This document shows, one piece after another, positions 50,910-60,130 of a DNA stretch of 64,000 nt. The stretch comes from UKL13-3 sp943369665 (GTDB lineage Bacteria > Bacteroidota > Bacteroidia > UKL13-3). Under the pieces are notes generated by a model that saw only the letters and a program-made list of their open reading frames with translations, had not been told where the DNA came from and made no database searches. The DNA is taken from the NCBI GenBank assembly GCA_943369665.1, contig CALRNX020000001.1, positions 62,001-126,000 of the forward strand, written 5' to 3'. Each line of letters begins with the position of its first letter. The first letter of the stretch is position 1. Position numbers and translations under genes: made by a program.

Positions 50910-51764
50910 ATGCAAAACGATCATCTTTCGATTTCCATCAGTGCCAAAGGTGCTGAGTTAACCAGCATTAAAGACCAACGAACTGGTTATGAATTTTTGT
51001 GGCAAGCCGATCCGGCTATTTGGGGCAGGCATGCTCCGGTATTGTTTCCAATAGTGGGCAAGGTAGCAAACAATCAATTGCTGATTGATGGAAAAACCTA
51101 CCCGATGAACCAACATGGCTTTGCGCGCGACCAACAATTTGTGCTGATCTCGGAAACGGAAACGGAAGTTTGGTATGAATTAAAAAGCAATCCGCAATTG
51201 TTGACTTTATTCCCTTACGAATTTGTTTTGCAACTTGGGTATACTTTGGAAGGAAACACCTTGTTGTGTCATTACAAAATCAGCACCCCTGCTGCTACCC
51301 CACTTTTTTTCAGCATTGGCGCACACCCGGGATTTAATTTGCCAACGCAAAAGCTCTCGGATTATCTGATTGAGTTTGAACAAAACGAACAGGAAGAACG
51401 GCATTTGTTAACGGGAGGATTGTTTGACGGCAGGCAAAAACCGGTGCTTACATCACCCCAACAGATTCAACTTTCGAAAGCACTTTTTGATGAGGATGCG
51501 ATCGTGTTTAAACAACTGAACTCTTCATCGCTTACGTTAAAACAGAAAACAGGAACCTTTTCCATTGCCTTACAATACAAGGACTTTGGCGCATTGGGTA
51601 TTTGGACACAAAAAAATTGTGAGCAATATATTTGCCTGGAACCCTGGTGTGGTTATGCCGACAATACCAAAGGCCAAGATGATATCTCAACCAAGGAAGG
51701 GATCGTTGAACTGCCTGCAGGTGCTCTATTTGAAAGAACCTATTCTTTGACGTTTGCTGTTTGA
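50910..51764 (+). CDS. Aldose 1-epimerase-like protein
   Basis: This 284-residue protein has the galactose-mutarotase beta-sandwich fold of the aldose-epimerase/HexP-epimerase group: ISISAKGAELTSIKDQRTGY, EFLWQADPAIWGRHAPVLFP, HGFARDQQFV (base His), and FFSIGAHPGFNLPTQK with the His-Pro-G-F motif of the active site. The catalytic Glu lies in the CLEPWCGYAD segment. It equilibrates the alpha and beta forms of a sugar or sugar phosphate; which one is not clear. Single gene. Confidence 0.88.
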   Translation: MQNDHLSISISAKGAELTSIKDQRTGYEFLWQADPAIWGRHAPVLFPIVGKVANNQLLIDGKTYPMNQHGFARDQQFVLISETETEVWYELKSNPQLLTLFPYEFVLQLGYTLEGNTLLCHYKISTPAATPLFFSIGAHPGFNLPTQKLSDYLIEFEQNEQEERHLLTGGLFDGRQKPVLTSPQQIQLSKALFDEDAIVFKQLNSSSLTLKQKTGTFSIALQYKDFGALGIWTQKNCEQYICLEPWCGYADNTKGQDDISTKEGIVELPAGALFERTYSLTFAV

Positions 51765-51788
51765 GAAATGATAGCTGCCGCAGTCCCG

Positions 51789-51804
51789 TCCCGAAGTTTC
51801 GGGA
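51789..51804. repeat. Palindromic repeat TCCCGAAGTTTCGGGA
   Basis: After GCCGCAGTCCCG and before ATCGCAGATTAAATAG, so this copy also sits inside the GCCGCAG...CGCAGATT repeat. Confidence 0.75.
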
Positions 51805-51902
51805 TCGCAGATTAAATAGATTTAAAAAGCCACTGAATTGTCTATAAACAGCTCCATAAATTTCAGGACAACTTATCAAGCATTTTCCTAAATTCGCCCG
51901 AC

Positions 51903-53096
51903 ATGAGTTTACTTCAATCGATTAAAGATAGCGCCAAAGCGAATCACGAATATATCGTATCGCTGCGCAGGCATTTGCACCAACATCCTGAATTGTCTTT
52001 CCACGAATACGAAACACAGGCTTTTGTGGAGCATAAGTTGCGCGAAATGGGCATTACCGATATTGAGCATGTTGCCACCACCGGAATTGTAGCCCTGATT
52101 AAAGGCAAGAATCCGGGTAAAAAAGTAGTTGCATTGCGAGGCGATATGGATGCCTTGCCGATTGTTGAACAGAATGATGTTCCCTATAAATCACAAAACG
52201 AAGGTGTGATGCATGCCTGCGGTCATGATGTGCACACAAGCTCTTTGTTGGGTGCAGCCATGATCTTAAACGGATTGAAAGATTCATTTGAAGGAACCAT
52301 TAAATTATTGTTTCAACCGGGCGAAGAAAAACTACCGGGTGGCGCTTCGATCATGATCAAAGAAGGAGCATTGCAAAACCCTGAACCCTCTGCGATTTTG
52401 GGTCAGCACGTAATGCCCTTGTTACCTGCCGGAACCATTGGTTTCAGGGAAGGTTTGTACATGGCATCAACGGATGAATTGTATGTAACGGTAACCGGAA
52501 AAGGCGGACATGGGGCCATGCCGCATTTGAATATTGATCCGGTGTTGATCGCTGCGCATATCATCACATCGCTGCAAAGCATTGTGAGCCGCAGGGCCAA
52601 TCCCATTATTCCATCGGTGCTGTCATTCGGAAAAGTGATTGCCAATGGTGCTACCAATGTGATCCCGAACGAAGTGAAAATGGAAGGAACCTTCCGCACC
52701 TTGGATGAAAACTGGAGAGCAGAAGCGCATACCTTAATGGTTAAAACGGCCACACAGCTTGCCGAGAGCATGGGCGGAACCTGTGCATTTGAAGTGCGCA
52801 AAGGATACCCGTTTTTGAAAAACGATCTCAACGTTACCCGCAGGGCAAAAGAATATGCGCGTGAATATGTGGGCGCTGAAAATGTGGTTGACCTCGATAT
52901 CTGGATGGCTGCCGAAGACTTTGCATATTACTCGCAGGAAATGCCGGCATGTTTTTACCGCCTGGGTACACGCAATGAAGCACGTGGAATTGTTTCGAGC
53001 GTTCACACTCCTACGTTTGATATTGACGAAACAGCATTGGAAATCGGTGCGGGATTAATGGCCTGGTTGGCTGTTAAAGAATTGGAAACAGCGTAA
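51903..53096 (+). CDS. M20-family amidohydrolase
   Basis: This 397-residue enzyme is of the N-acyl-amino acid/hippurate hydrolase type: LRRHLHQHPELSFHEYETQA at the start, VVALRGDMDALPIVEQNDVP, GVMHACGHDVHTSSLLGAA (metal Cys and His) and LLFQPGEEKLPGGA with the catalytic Glu, and later VHTPTFDIDE with the His near the end. It splits the amide bond of acylated amino acids. Its last 18 codons are repeated downstream at 53355-53407 through a tandem duplication. Confidence 0.92.
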   Translation: MSLLQSIKDSAKANHEYIVSLRRHLHQHPELSFHEYETQAFVEHKLREMGITDIEHVATTGIVALIKGKNPGKKVVALRGDMDALPIVEQNDVPYKSQNEGVMHACGHDVHTSSLLGAAMILNGLKDSFEGTIKLLFQPGEEKLPGGASIMIKEGALQNPEPSAILGQHVMPLLPAGTIGFREGLYMASTDELYVTVTGKGGHGAMPHLNIDPVLIAAHIITSLQSIVSRRANPIIPSVLSFGKVIANGATNVIPNEVKMEGTFRTLDENWRAEAHTLMVKTATQLAESMGGTCAFEVRKGYPFLKNDLNVTRRAKEYAREYVGAENVVDLDIWMAAEDFAYYSQEMPACFYRLGTRNEARGIVSSVHTPTFDIDETALEIGAGLMAWLAVKELETA

Positions 53097-53346
53097 TATT
53101 TTTAGCCGCAGATTACGCGGATTACGTTTAATAGTCATTGGCTTAGTGTCTATCGTTATTTTTTGCCGCAGTCCCGAAGGTTCGGGAACGCGGATTACGC
53201 TGATGGATATTACATATACCTTTGGCTCTTTTATTGTCTCTTTACCTTTAAATCGATTTGTTTTTATTCTGCGAAATCTGTGTAATCTGCGGCTACAAAA
53301 CAAGTTCTTCTGAGATCATTTCTTCTTTATCCACTATTACTTTTCC
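53043..53346. repeat. 300-bp tandem duplication, copy 1
   Basis: It starts at ATCGGTGCGGGATTAATG in the last codons of the amidohydrolase gene and runs through the intergenic repeats to CCACTATTACTTTTCC, which is the 3' end of an NFACT gene in antisense. The end of the real NFACT gene is in copy 2. The copy holds the palindrome at 53172 but not at the first repeat site (53104). Confidence 0.9.
53172..53187. repeat. Palindromic repeat TCCCGAAGGTTCGGGA
   Basis: Follows GCCGCAG and precedes ACGCGGATTACGCTG. The matching site in copy 2 (53485) has ATTA instead. Confidence 0.85.
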
Positions 53347-53353
53347 TTGAAGG

Positions 53354-53647
53354 TATCGGTACGGGATTAATGGCCTGGCTAGCTGTTAAAGAATTGGAAA
53401 CAGCTTAATATTTTAGCCGCAGTCCCGAAGGTTCGGGAACGTTTAACAGTCATTGGCTTGTTGTCTATCGTTATTTTCAGCCGCAGATTACGCGGATTAC
53501 GCTGATGGATATTACATATACCTTTGGCTCTTTTATTGTCTCTATACCTTAAAATCGGCTTGTTTTTATTCTGCGAAATCTGTGTAATCTGCGGCTACAA
53601 AACAGGTTCAACTAAGATCACTTCTTCTTTGTCAACTACTACTTTTC
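53354..53647. repeat. 300-bp tandem duplication, copy 2
   Basis: It starts at TATCGGTACGGGATTAATG, an extra copy of the amidohydrolase C-terminus without its gene, and runs into the real 3' end of the NFACT gene. The first repeat site has the palindrome (53423), while the second (53482) does not, the reverse of copy 1. Confidence 0.9.
53423..53438. repeat. Palindromic repeat TCCCGAAGGTTCGGGA
   Basis: Follows GCCGCAG. Compared with copy 1 it replaces ATTACGCGGATTA. Confidence 0.85.
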
Positions 53648-55016
53648 CGGGTTCGGCTCCTTTGGGTTTGCGTACAAATTTTTTGAAGGTATAGGCAACG
53701 GGAACCATATTGCTTCCGCTGAGTTTGGAATAATAAGCCGCTAACTGTGCAGCGCGTTTGATCACACTTTTGGGAAAGTCTTTCCCTGGTTTCCATTTCA
53801 CCAATACATGCGATCCTGAAACATCTTTGGCATGCAGCCACAAATCGTTTTTGTGCGAATGGCGCATGGTGAGCTCATCATTATTGGCTGCACTCTTCCC
53901 TACCCAAATATCAAATCCTTCGCATTCAAACTGCTTAAATGGAAATACTTTCGGTGCCGATGACTGTTGTTTTGCAACAAACGGTTTGAGTTCTTTTAAG
54001 GAAGTAGCTTGCTCGATTTTTAGCAATTCCTGTTCAAGTTTGCTGATCCGATCTTGTGTGGATTGCAATTTTTGCTCAAGCTGCTGGTGTTCGATCTTGC
54101 TGTTTTTATGCTTGCGGTAATAATACGCTGCATTTTGTTGTGCATTTAAAGCCGTTTTCAGTTTGATCACAATGGGTTGGTTGCGGTAAAAATCAAACAG
54201 CTCCACCCGCTCCGATCCTTCTTTGATGGCATGTAAATTGGCCATCAGGATATTGGCGGTTTCTTCGTGGGAAACACCTTTTTCTTTGGCCAATAAAGCG
54301 GCTTGGGTTATTTGTTCAGTTGATCTCAGTTTATGTAATAATGATTGCTGCAGCGAAAGGATCTGCTGTTTTTGTGCCGCAAAACGGTAATGGGTGAATG
54401 CCATTCCGCTGAACAGCGACAGGATCTCCAATACATCTGAAGATTGTTTGATCAACTCATCGGGCTGGGCTTGGCTGCTTACATAAAACGGGTGCTGAGA
54501 ATGGATACGCTTATACAGATACAGGTTTGTAACCGCTTCGGTTTCCATCGGGGCTTTGCCTTCAAAATCATCCAATATAAGTTCCCAATCGTTGGTGATA
54601 TTCCTCCGAAACATATCAGCCACTTTTCCATCTTCAAACAATAATACATTCACCAACGAGTCGTACCATTTAAAAACCAATTGTTGGTTTTGTGCAAACT
54701 GAAACGCAAATGAACGGTTGAATACATGTTGTTCGAAACCCAATACGAGCAACCCGATAATGGATTCGAAACAAGGTTGGGCATTGGATCCTTTTACGGG
54801 TTTATTGTATTGAAACCAGGTAAAACAATTTTGAAATTGTTGGGTGATTTGGATGCAAAAAAACGAAGAACGGGGCAATTCAAAAACCAATACCAACTCG
54901 TCTTTGCTCAGCGTGTAAGCATCGTTTAAAACAGCGCCACTAAGCGTTTTGCTTAATGATTCGCCTAATGCGACAATAACAAGGTAATGCTGGTGAACGG
55001 AGTTAGGAATGCCCAT
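53595..55016 (-). CDS. NFACT-family protein (RqcH/Rqc2-like, fibronectin-binding-protein A type)
   Basis: This 473-residue protein is a shortened NFACT protein. The N-terminal part (1-140) matches NFACT-N only loosely; the middle (about 215-345) is a helical hairpin coiled coil with QQNAAYYYRKHKNSK. The NFACT-R/DUF814 domain follows: FECEGFDIWVGKSAANNDEL, MRHSHKNDLWLHAKDVSGSH, VLVKWKPGKDFPKSVIKRAA and LAAYYSKLSGSNMVPVAYTF. The family works in ribosome quality control, adding Ala tails, or binds tRNA. Its last codons are duplicated in copy 1 of the 300-bp tandem repeat. Confidence 0.88.
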   Translation of the reverse strand: MGIPNSVHQHYLVIVALGESLSKTLSGAVLNDAYTLSKDELVLVFELPRSSFFCIQITQQFQNCFTWFQYNKPVKGSNAQPCFESIIGLLVLGFEQHVFNRSFAFQFAQNQQLVFKWYDSLVNVLLFEDGKVADMFRRNITNDWELILDDFEGKAPMETEAVTNLYLYKRIHSQHPFYVSSQAQPDELIKQSSDVLEILSLFSGMAFTHYRFAAQKQQILSLQQSLLHKLRSTEQITQAALLAKEKGVSHEETANILMANLHAIKEGSERVELFDFYRNQPIVIKLKTALNAQQNAAYYYRKHKNSKIEHQQLEQKLQSTQDRISKLEQELLKIEQATSLKELKPFVAKQQSSAPKVFPFKQFECEGFDIWVGKSAANNDELTMRHSHKNDLWLHAKDVSGSHVLVKWKPGKDFPKSVIKRAAQLAAYYSKLSGSNMVPVAYTFKKFVRKPKGAEPGKVVVDKEEVILVEPVL

Positions 55017-55020
55017 GAAA

Positions 55021-55785
55021 CTAACAGTCGATGGTTAATTCATCGTGTGCCAAAAATACATTTTCGGGCAACTCAAGAGACACTTCCTCATGGGTTCCCA
55101 GCTGATGACTGATATGGGTAAGATAGGCCCGTTTGGGTTTTAATTCGGCAATAAGATCCAATGCTTCCTGCAAGGAAAAATGCGAAATATGTTGCTCCCT
55201 GCGCAGGGCATTTAAAACCAATACTTCACAACCTGCTATCTTTTTCTTTTCCGTTTCGCTGATAAAATTGGCATCTGTAATGTATACAAAATCATTGAAG
55301 CGGAATCCCAGTACAGGCAGTTTATAATGCATCACTTCAATGGGATCCACTTTAAATTCTTTGACCCAAAACGGATGGTCTTTATCAATGCGGTGCAAGG
55401 TAATATCGGGAATACCCGGGTATTTGTGTTCGCTGAAAATATAATGGAATTCCCTGCGCATCTGTACTTCAACCGGCTCTGTGCAATACACATTCACGGC
55501 TGATTTCATTTTAAAATTGAACCCTCTTACATCGTCCAATCCGGCAATATGGTCTTTGTGTGCATGCGTAAACAATAAACCATCGAGTTTGTGAATGCCG
55601 CAGCGTAACATTTGCTGGCGAAAATCGGGGCCGGCATCTACTACAATATCCAATCCTTCATGATGTACCAAAATAGCGGAACGCAGCCGCTTGTCCTTAC
55701 GATCGGAGGATTGGCAGACATAACAAGTACAAGCAATAAGCGGAACGCCTTGAGAAGTTCCTGTTCCTAAAAAAGTGATTTGCAT
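55021..55785 (-). CDS. MBL-fold metallo-hydrolase (PhnP-like)
   Basis: This 254-residue protein starts MQITFLGTGTSQGVPLIACT. The Cys cluster ACTCYVCQS can bind a structural zinc, as in PhnP. The active site is FTHAHKDHIAGLDD (H74, H76, D78, H79), with the VVDAGPDFRQQ and DFVYITDANFIS segments and HISHQLG near the end. It is likely a phosphodiesterase acting on a cyclic or nucleotide phosphate. The ATG at 55785 is used because it gives the canonical short start; an in-frame ATG at 55815 adds a poor leader. It ends 4 bp before the NFACT gene. Confidence 0.88.
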   Translation of the reverse strand: MQITFLGTGTSQGVPLIACTCYVCQSSDRKDKRLRSAILVHHEGLDIVVDAGPDFRQQMLRCGIHKLDGLLFTHAHKDHIAGLDDVRGFNFKMKSAVNVYCTEPVEVQMRREFHYIFSEHKYPGIPDITLHRIDKDHPFWVKEFKVDPIEVMHYKLPVLGFRFNDFVYITDANFISETEKKKIAGCEVLVLNALRREQHISHFSLQEALDLIAELKPKRAYLTHISHQLGTHEEVSLELPENVFLAHDELTIDC

Positions 55786-56032
55786 GAGCCTGCAAATTAC
55801 TTTTTTTAACCTCAAAAGTGCTAAATAATAAAATAAATGTAGCTTAGTGTTTGCAAAAGCGTCTACTCACTCTTTTTCAATCATATCCCTACTAAAATTA
55901 AAGGTCGATTAAAAGCCTGTCGTATTTAGATTTTTTTAAGAAGGCCAGGGAACGAATCATTGAAACAAAGACCAATATTTGTATATTGAGCCATTGGGAA
56001 CAAAATCCCCAAGCTCGCAACACGAACAAACG

Positions 56033-58948
56033 GTGCAACCAAAAGCAATCATATTATACAGTCTTTTTTTGATAGGGTACTCAGCTCATGCACAAACCAA
56101 TCTTGTGTTAAATGGTGATTTTGAAACCTATGCAAAATGCCCTGTATTGCCAGCAGATACGCATCAGTTAAGTTATTTCTGTACCGGATGGAGCAGGCCA
56201 AACCTGGGGCCAACACAATATTTCAACGCCTGTGCTTCACTTGCGTCCGGGGTTTCGGCACCGGTAAATTTTAGTGGAACGCAAATTCCTCATTCCGGTA
56301 ACGCATATATGGGATTCACTGCCTTTGTGAACCCGGCTTATACAAGTGGAATGGGATATCCAAGGGATTATTTACAAACAAAACTGGAAGAACCTCTGAA
56401 AGCAGGAAGAATATATTATGTAGAAATGTATGTGAGCCGGGCCGACAGTGGAATGATGGGCTACGGTGTTTCAAATATCGGTGCTTATTTTAGCAAGACT
56501 GCCATTACCAAAAACGACTCTTTCCAATTCATGGATAATCCTCAGGTGCAATCCTCAACCATCATTACAGATAAGATAAACTGGACAAAAATATCGGGAA
56601 GTTTTATGGCATCGGGAGGTGAGCGTTATGTAACCATCGGGCGTTTTGGGAACGACCAGTCTTTTCAGATATTGAATATTGACGGTTCGGTAAGCCAAAA
56701 GGCCTATTACTTACTGGATGATTTTAAGGTGATCGATTCCTGCTCCTATATTGATGCTGCCGCAGAAAACCTGTTGGGGCCCGACTCCATGTTTTGTGCG
56801 TATGCTCCTTTTAGTAAGAGCATTAATGCAACACATCCTGCGGCCACACACTATTTATGGAATAATGGACTCACGTTCCCGGTAAGACCCATAACCGATA
56901 CAGGAACGTACTGGATCAAAATAATGAAGGGCAATTGTTTTGCCTATGATACCATCACGTTTTCGAGCAACCAAAAACCACTTGCCAATCTTGGCAAAGA
57001 CACAGTCATTTGTTTTAATACACCGGTGCGGTTGCAACCCAGGCAGAAAAAAAATCATTACGCATACCAATGGTTTATACAAGCTTCCAATGCCAACTTC
57101 CTGGTGAGCACCCTTTCGTTTTACGATATCAACTCGCCCGATAAGATCATTTTGGAAGTGAGCGATGCCGGATGTAAAAACTACGATACAATAGCGGTTT
57201 TAAAATCGACCATGAAAAGGGCTCAACTTTCCAACGACACTTCTTTTTGCCGCCAAAACACGCTGAAGTTGGATGTAACGGCAACGGGCGCTTCTAGTTT
57301 TTTATGGAATACAGGGGCAACACAACCTGTTTTGTATACCACAAATGAAGAAATATATTGGGTAACGGCAACTGATGGATTGTGTTATTCAACCGACAGC
57401 ATTCACATTGAATTGCTTGGCGCCAAACAACCCACAACAGATACCACGGTTTGTGAAAACAAGGTACTTACCTTATCAGCGGATCCGCTGTCGACTGCAA
57501 TAGACTGGAGCACCGGTGAACATACACTCCAGATTACTCCTACCGTATCCGGTTTATATACCCTTACCCAAACCAATAATGGTTGTTTAACACAAGACAC
57601 TATCCGTGTAACAATTGAGCAGATTCCGTATACTCATCTCGGAAGCGACCTGAGTGTATGTGTATCGCCATATTACATGCTCACGGCTTATTCGCCCTAT
57701 GCTTTAAAATACAAGTGGAGCACAGGCGATACGACTTCTTTTTTACAGGTATTCACAAACGGAAACTATGTGGTAGAAGCGTCAAATAAAACTTGTAAGT
57801 ATGCCGATACGATTTCCATACGATTGCAAATCAATACCCCGTTTTCTTTCGGCCCCGATAAGTATGATTGTTTTGAAGATGGGATTGTATTGAGCACAAG
57901 CATTACAAAGGTGGATAGTTTCATCTGGAGCACAAATGTCACCGATAGTTTTATCGTGGTTGACAAACCCGGTAAATACTGGCTTAAAACATCTTTCGGC
58001 ATTTGCACCAATTACGACACGATTGAGTTTTTTGCCAAACCGAGACCAACGGTAGACATCATGGAAGATACGATTGTATGCAAGAATACCAGCATTATTC
58101 TGGATGCACAAAATCCGGGGTGTACGTATTTGTGGAGCAATGGTGTAAGCTCACAGACGCTCCAGGTGGATAAGCCGGGACAATATGATGTGGTGGTGAC
58201 CAATGCTGATGGATGCACCGGAAGAGACAAGATGGTACTCGCCAATTTTCCCAAACCCAAAATATTTTCATCACCAGCGGCTTTGTTATGTGAAGACTCC
58301 TCAGTAACCATTACTCCAAATCAATACCTTGCCACTTATAACTGGCCCGATGGCAGCAGTTCGAAACAACTTACCACAACTGTTCCCGGAAAATTTGTGC
58401 TGATGGGGCTCGATACATTTGGTTGTGCTTACCGCGATTCTGTTGCTGTAACACAAAAAAACAAACCGGAGATCCTTATTGCTCCTACAATAGAAACTTG
58501 CGAGCTAAATATTCCCCTTGAAACTGAAACAACGTATTTAACCTATTTATGGCAGGATTCCGTTACCACTCCTACTTATACACTTACCAGTTTTAACCGG
58601 GTAAAACTTACGGTAACAGATGCTAACCATTGCAGCAATACAACGTATATAGAAGTTATTAATAACTGCCCTTCGGAAGTAACCATTCCAAATGTGTTTA
58701 CACCAAACAGGGATGGTGTAAACGATGAGATCATCCCCGATTATTTAAATGTAAAAGAAACCGAATGGACAGTGTTTAACCGATGGGGAAATATTGTATT
58801 TAAAACCAATAAGTTGGAAGAAGGCTGGGATGGAAAAGTGTTTCACCGCATAGATGCTGAGGAAGGCACTTATTATTTTACGTTGGTTTGTAAAGGAAGT
58901 AAAGACGAAACCATTACACAAAAAGGAACGATCACCTTAGTTCGCTAA
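56033..58948 (+). CDS. Large exported protein with gliding-motility-associated C-terminal domain
   Basis: This 971-residue protein has a signal peptide (QPKAIILYSLFLIGYSAHAQ). An N-terminal lectin- or jelly-roll-like domain follows (NLVLNGDFETYAKCPVLP, then PHSGNAYMGFTAFVNPAY). The centre is a chain of about eight similar Ig-like repeats with the pattern F/Y-L-W-x-x-G then Y-W-V-x-x-x-D-G/F. The end is a CHU_C domain: SEVTIPNVFTPNRDGVNDEI, WTVFNRWGNIVFKTNKLEEG and GTYYFTLVCKGSK. GTG at 56033 is the likely start; TTG at 55979 would add a poor leader. T9SS-exported surface protein. Confidence 0.85.
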   Translation: MQPKAIILYSLFLIGYSAHAQTNLVLNGDFETYAKCPVLPADTHQLSYFCTGWSRPNLGPTQYFNACASLASGVSAPVNFSGTQIPHSGNAYMGFTAFVNPAYTSGMGYPRDYLQTKLEEPLKAGRIYYVEMYVSRADSGMMGYGVSNIGAYFSKTAITKNDSFQFMDNPQVQSSTIITDKINWTKISGSFMASGGERYVTIGRFGNDQSFQILNIDGSVSQKAYYLLDDFKVIDSCSYIDAAAENLLGPDSMFCAYAPFSKSINATHPAATHYLWNNGLTFPVRPITDTGTYWIKIMKGNCFAYDTITFSSNQKPLANLGKDTVICFNTPVRLQPRQKKNHYAYQWFIQASNANFLVSTLSFYDINSPDKIILEVSDAGCKNYDTIAVLKSTMKRAQLSNDTSFCRQNTLKLDVTATGASSFLWNTGATQPVLYTTNEEIYWVTATDGLCYSTDSIHIELLGAKQPTTDTTVCENKVLTLSADPLSTAIDWSTGEHTLQITPTVSGLYTLTQTNNGCLTQDTIRVTIEQIPYTHLGSDLSVCVSPYYMLTAYSPYALKYKWSTGDTTSFLQVFTNGNYVVEASNKTCKYADTISIRLQINTPFSFGPDKYDCFEDGIVLSTSITKVDSFIWSTNVTDSFIVVDKPGKYWLKTSFGICTNYDTIEFFAKPRPTVDIMEDTIVCKNTSIILDAQNPGCTYLWSNGVSSQTLQVDKPGQYDVVVTNADGCTGRDKMVLANFPKPKIFSSPAALLCEDSSVTITPNQYLATYNWPDGSSSKQLTTTVPGKFVLMGLDTFGCAYRDSVAVTQKNKPEILIAPTIETCELNIPLETETTYLTYLWQDSVTTPTYTLTSFNRVKLTVTDANHCSNTTYIEVINNCPSEVTIPNVFTPNRDGVNDEIIPDYLNVKETEWTVFNRWGNIVFKTNKLEEGWDGKVFHRIDAEEGTYYFTLVCKGSKDETITQKGTITLVR

Positions 58949-60130
58949 AGCATGATGAACCGCTATTTTGTGCACTGCAGTTCCATTGGCGGTTGAAACC
59001 AATATCATGTATAGCCCATCCTGAATATCGGTTACATTCAAATACGGTTGTGCTTGTTGCTCCAATATTAATTTACCGGCCAGGTCGTACAATTGAATAC
59101 CCTTGATCGGTTCATGGCTTTGTATAAACAATTGTGATGAGCATGGATTGGGATAAATATGCATTGATATGTTCATTGCGTTTTCGGCAACAGCCGTGTT
59201 GGGCAAAACAGGTTTGGCACGCTTCATATTATACCTTGCCATCACCGGATAATGGTCGCTTGTGGAATTTCCGTAATTGCTGATCTGGGTTGAAAGTTGT
59301 GTTAATACCTTGGATGAATTTTTTACATAAAATGAATCTTTCAACAAAGTTGAGATCAATTGATGATCGATCATATTGGGATAACTTATGGTTGATTGCT
59401 GACCGGTGTTGGTAAGCCGCAAACTTGGATAAAAATAGTCGGCAGAATCATTCAGAAAATTTAAGAACGGAGATTCCAAATACGCTGAATTATCATACAC
59501 AATGGATTGATCCAGGTCGTCATTCCAGTCGCCCAGCACGATTACTTTTTTTGATTGACGGTTTTGATCGAGGAAATTTTTCAATGCGATTGCCGCATTT
59601 TTCCTGCGACCATAAGAGGCTACTTTTTCAGACTGGCTTCCTGTATTCGCTTTTAAATGCAATACATAACAATAAAACGTATCGGCCCCTAATGAATCAT
59701 TTGATCTTAACAAAACCTCCAGTGGCGGTCTTCCGGCAAAATCATAATTGTATCTGGATTCCGTTAACACGTTACCGGAGCTTAATACTGTAAAGCGGTT
59801 CTTTTTCCAGATCAAGGCAGTTTTTTGTGTTTGAGAGAAGGTAGAAAGTACACCATCATACACGGCCAGGTCGGTGAGCAATGTGGTAAACGTTGTGGGG
59901 TTTGATACCTCAGCCAGTCCCCAGATATCGATATCAGTATTGGCCAGCACATTTTTTACATTCGTGTATTGAGTAGCCTCATTGGATGGTCCATTATCGG
60001 GGTCGCCAAACCACTCCACATTCCATCCTGCAATATCCAACAAGGTATCATTCCCTTCTTTGGTTACCTGTGCATTGCCTGTAAAAGGGAACAATGCAAC
60101 CCAACTCAATATAACTAAACTTGTTTTCAT
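58937..60130 (-). CDS. Exported endonuclease/exonuclease/phosphatase-fold protein with T9SS sorting tail
   Basis: This 397-residue protein has a signal peptide (MKTSLVILSWVALFPFTGNA), then the EEP fold: LDIAGWNVEWFGDPDNG with the catalytic Asn, IDIWGLAEVSN with the Glu, CYVLHLKANTGSQSEK, VIVLGDWNDDLDQS with the Asp-x-Asn pair and SDHYPVMARYN at the end with the Asp-His pair. From about residue 315 a T9SS type A sorting domain follows: MHIYPNPCSSQLFIQ and IQLYDLAGKLIL. It could degrade extracellular DNA or phospholipid. Stop codons of this and the large protein on the other strand overlap by 12 bp. Confidence 0.88.
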   Translation of the reverse strand: MKTSLVILSWVALFPFTGNAQVTKEGNDTLLDIAGWNVEWFGDPDNGPSNEATQYTNVKNVLANTDIDIWGLAEVSNPTTFTTLLTDLAVYDGVLSTFSQTQKTALIWKKNRFTVLSSGNVLTESRYNYDFAGRPPLEVLLRSNDSLGADTFYCYVLHLKANTGSQSEKVASYGRRKNAAIALKNFLDQNRQSKKVIVLGDWNDDLDQSIVYDNSAYLESPFLNFLNDSADYFYPSLRLTNTGQQSTISYPNMIDHQLISTLLKDSFYVKNSSKVLTQLSTQISNYGNSTSDHYPVMARYNMKRAKPVLPNTAVAENAMNISMHIYPNPCSSQLFIQSHEPIKGIQLYDLAGKLILEQQAQPYLNVTDIQDGLYMILVSTANGTAVHKIAVHHALAN

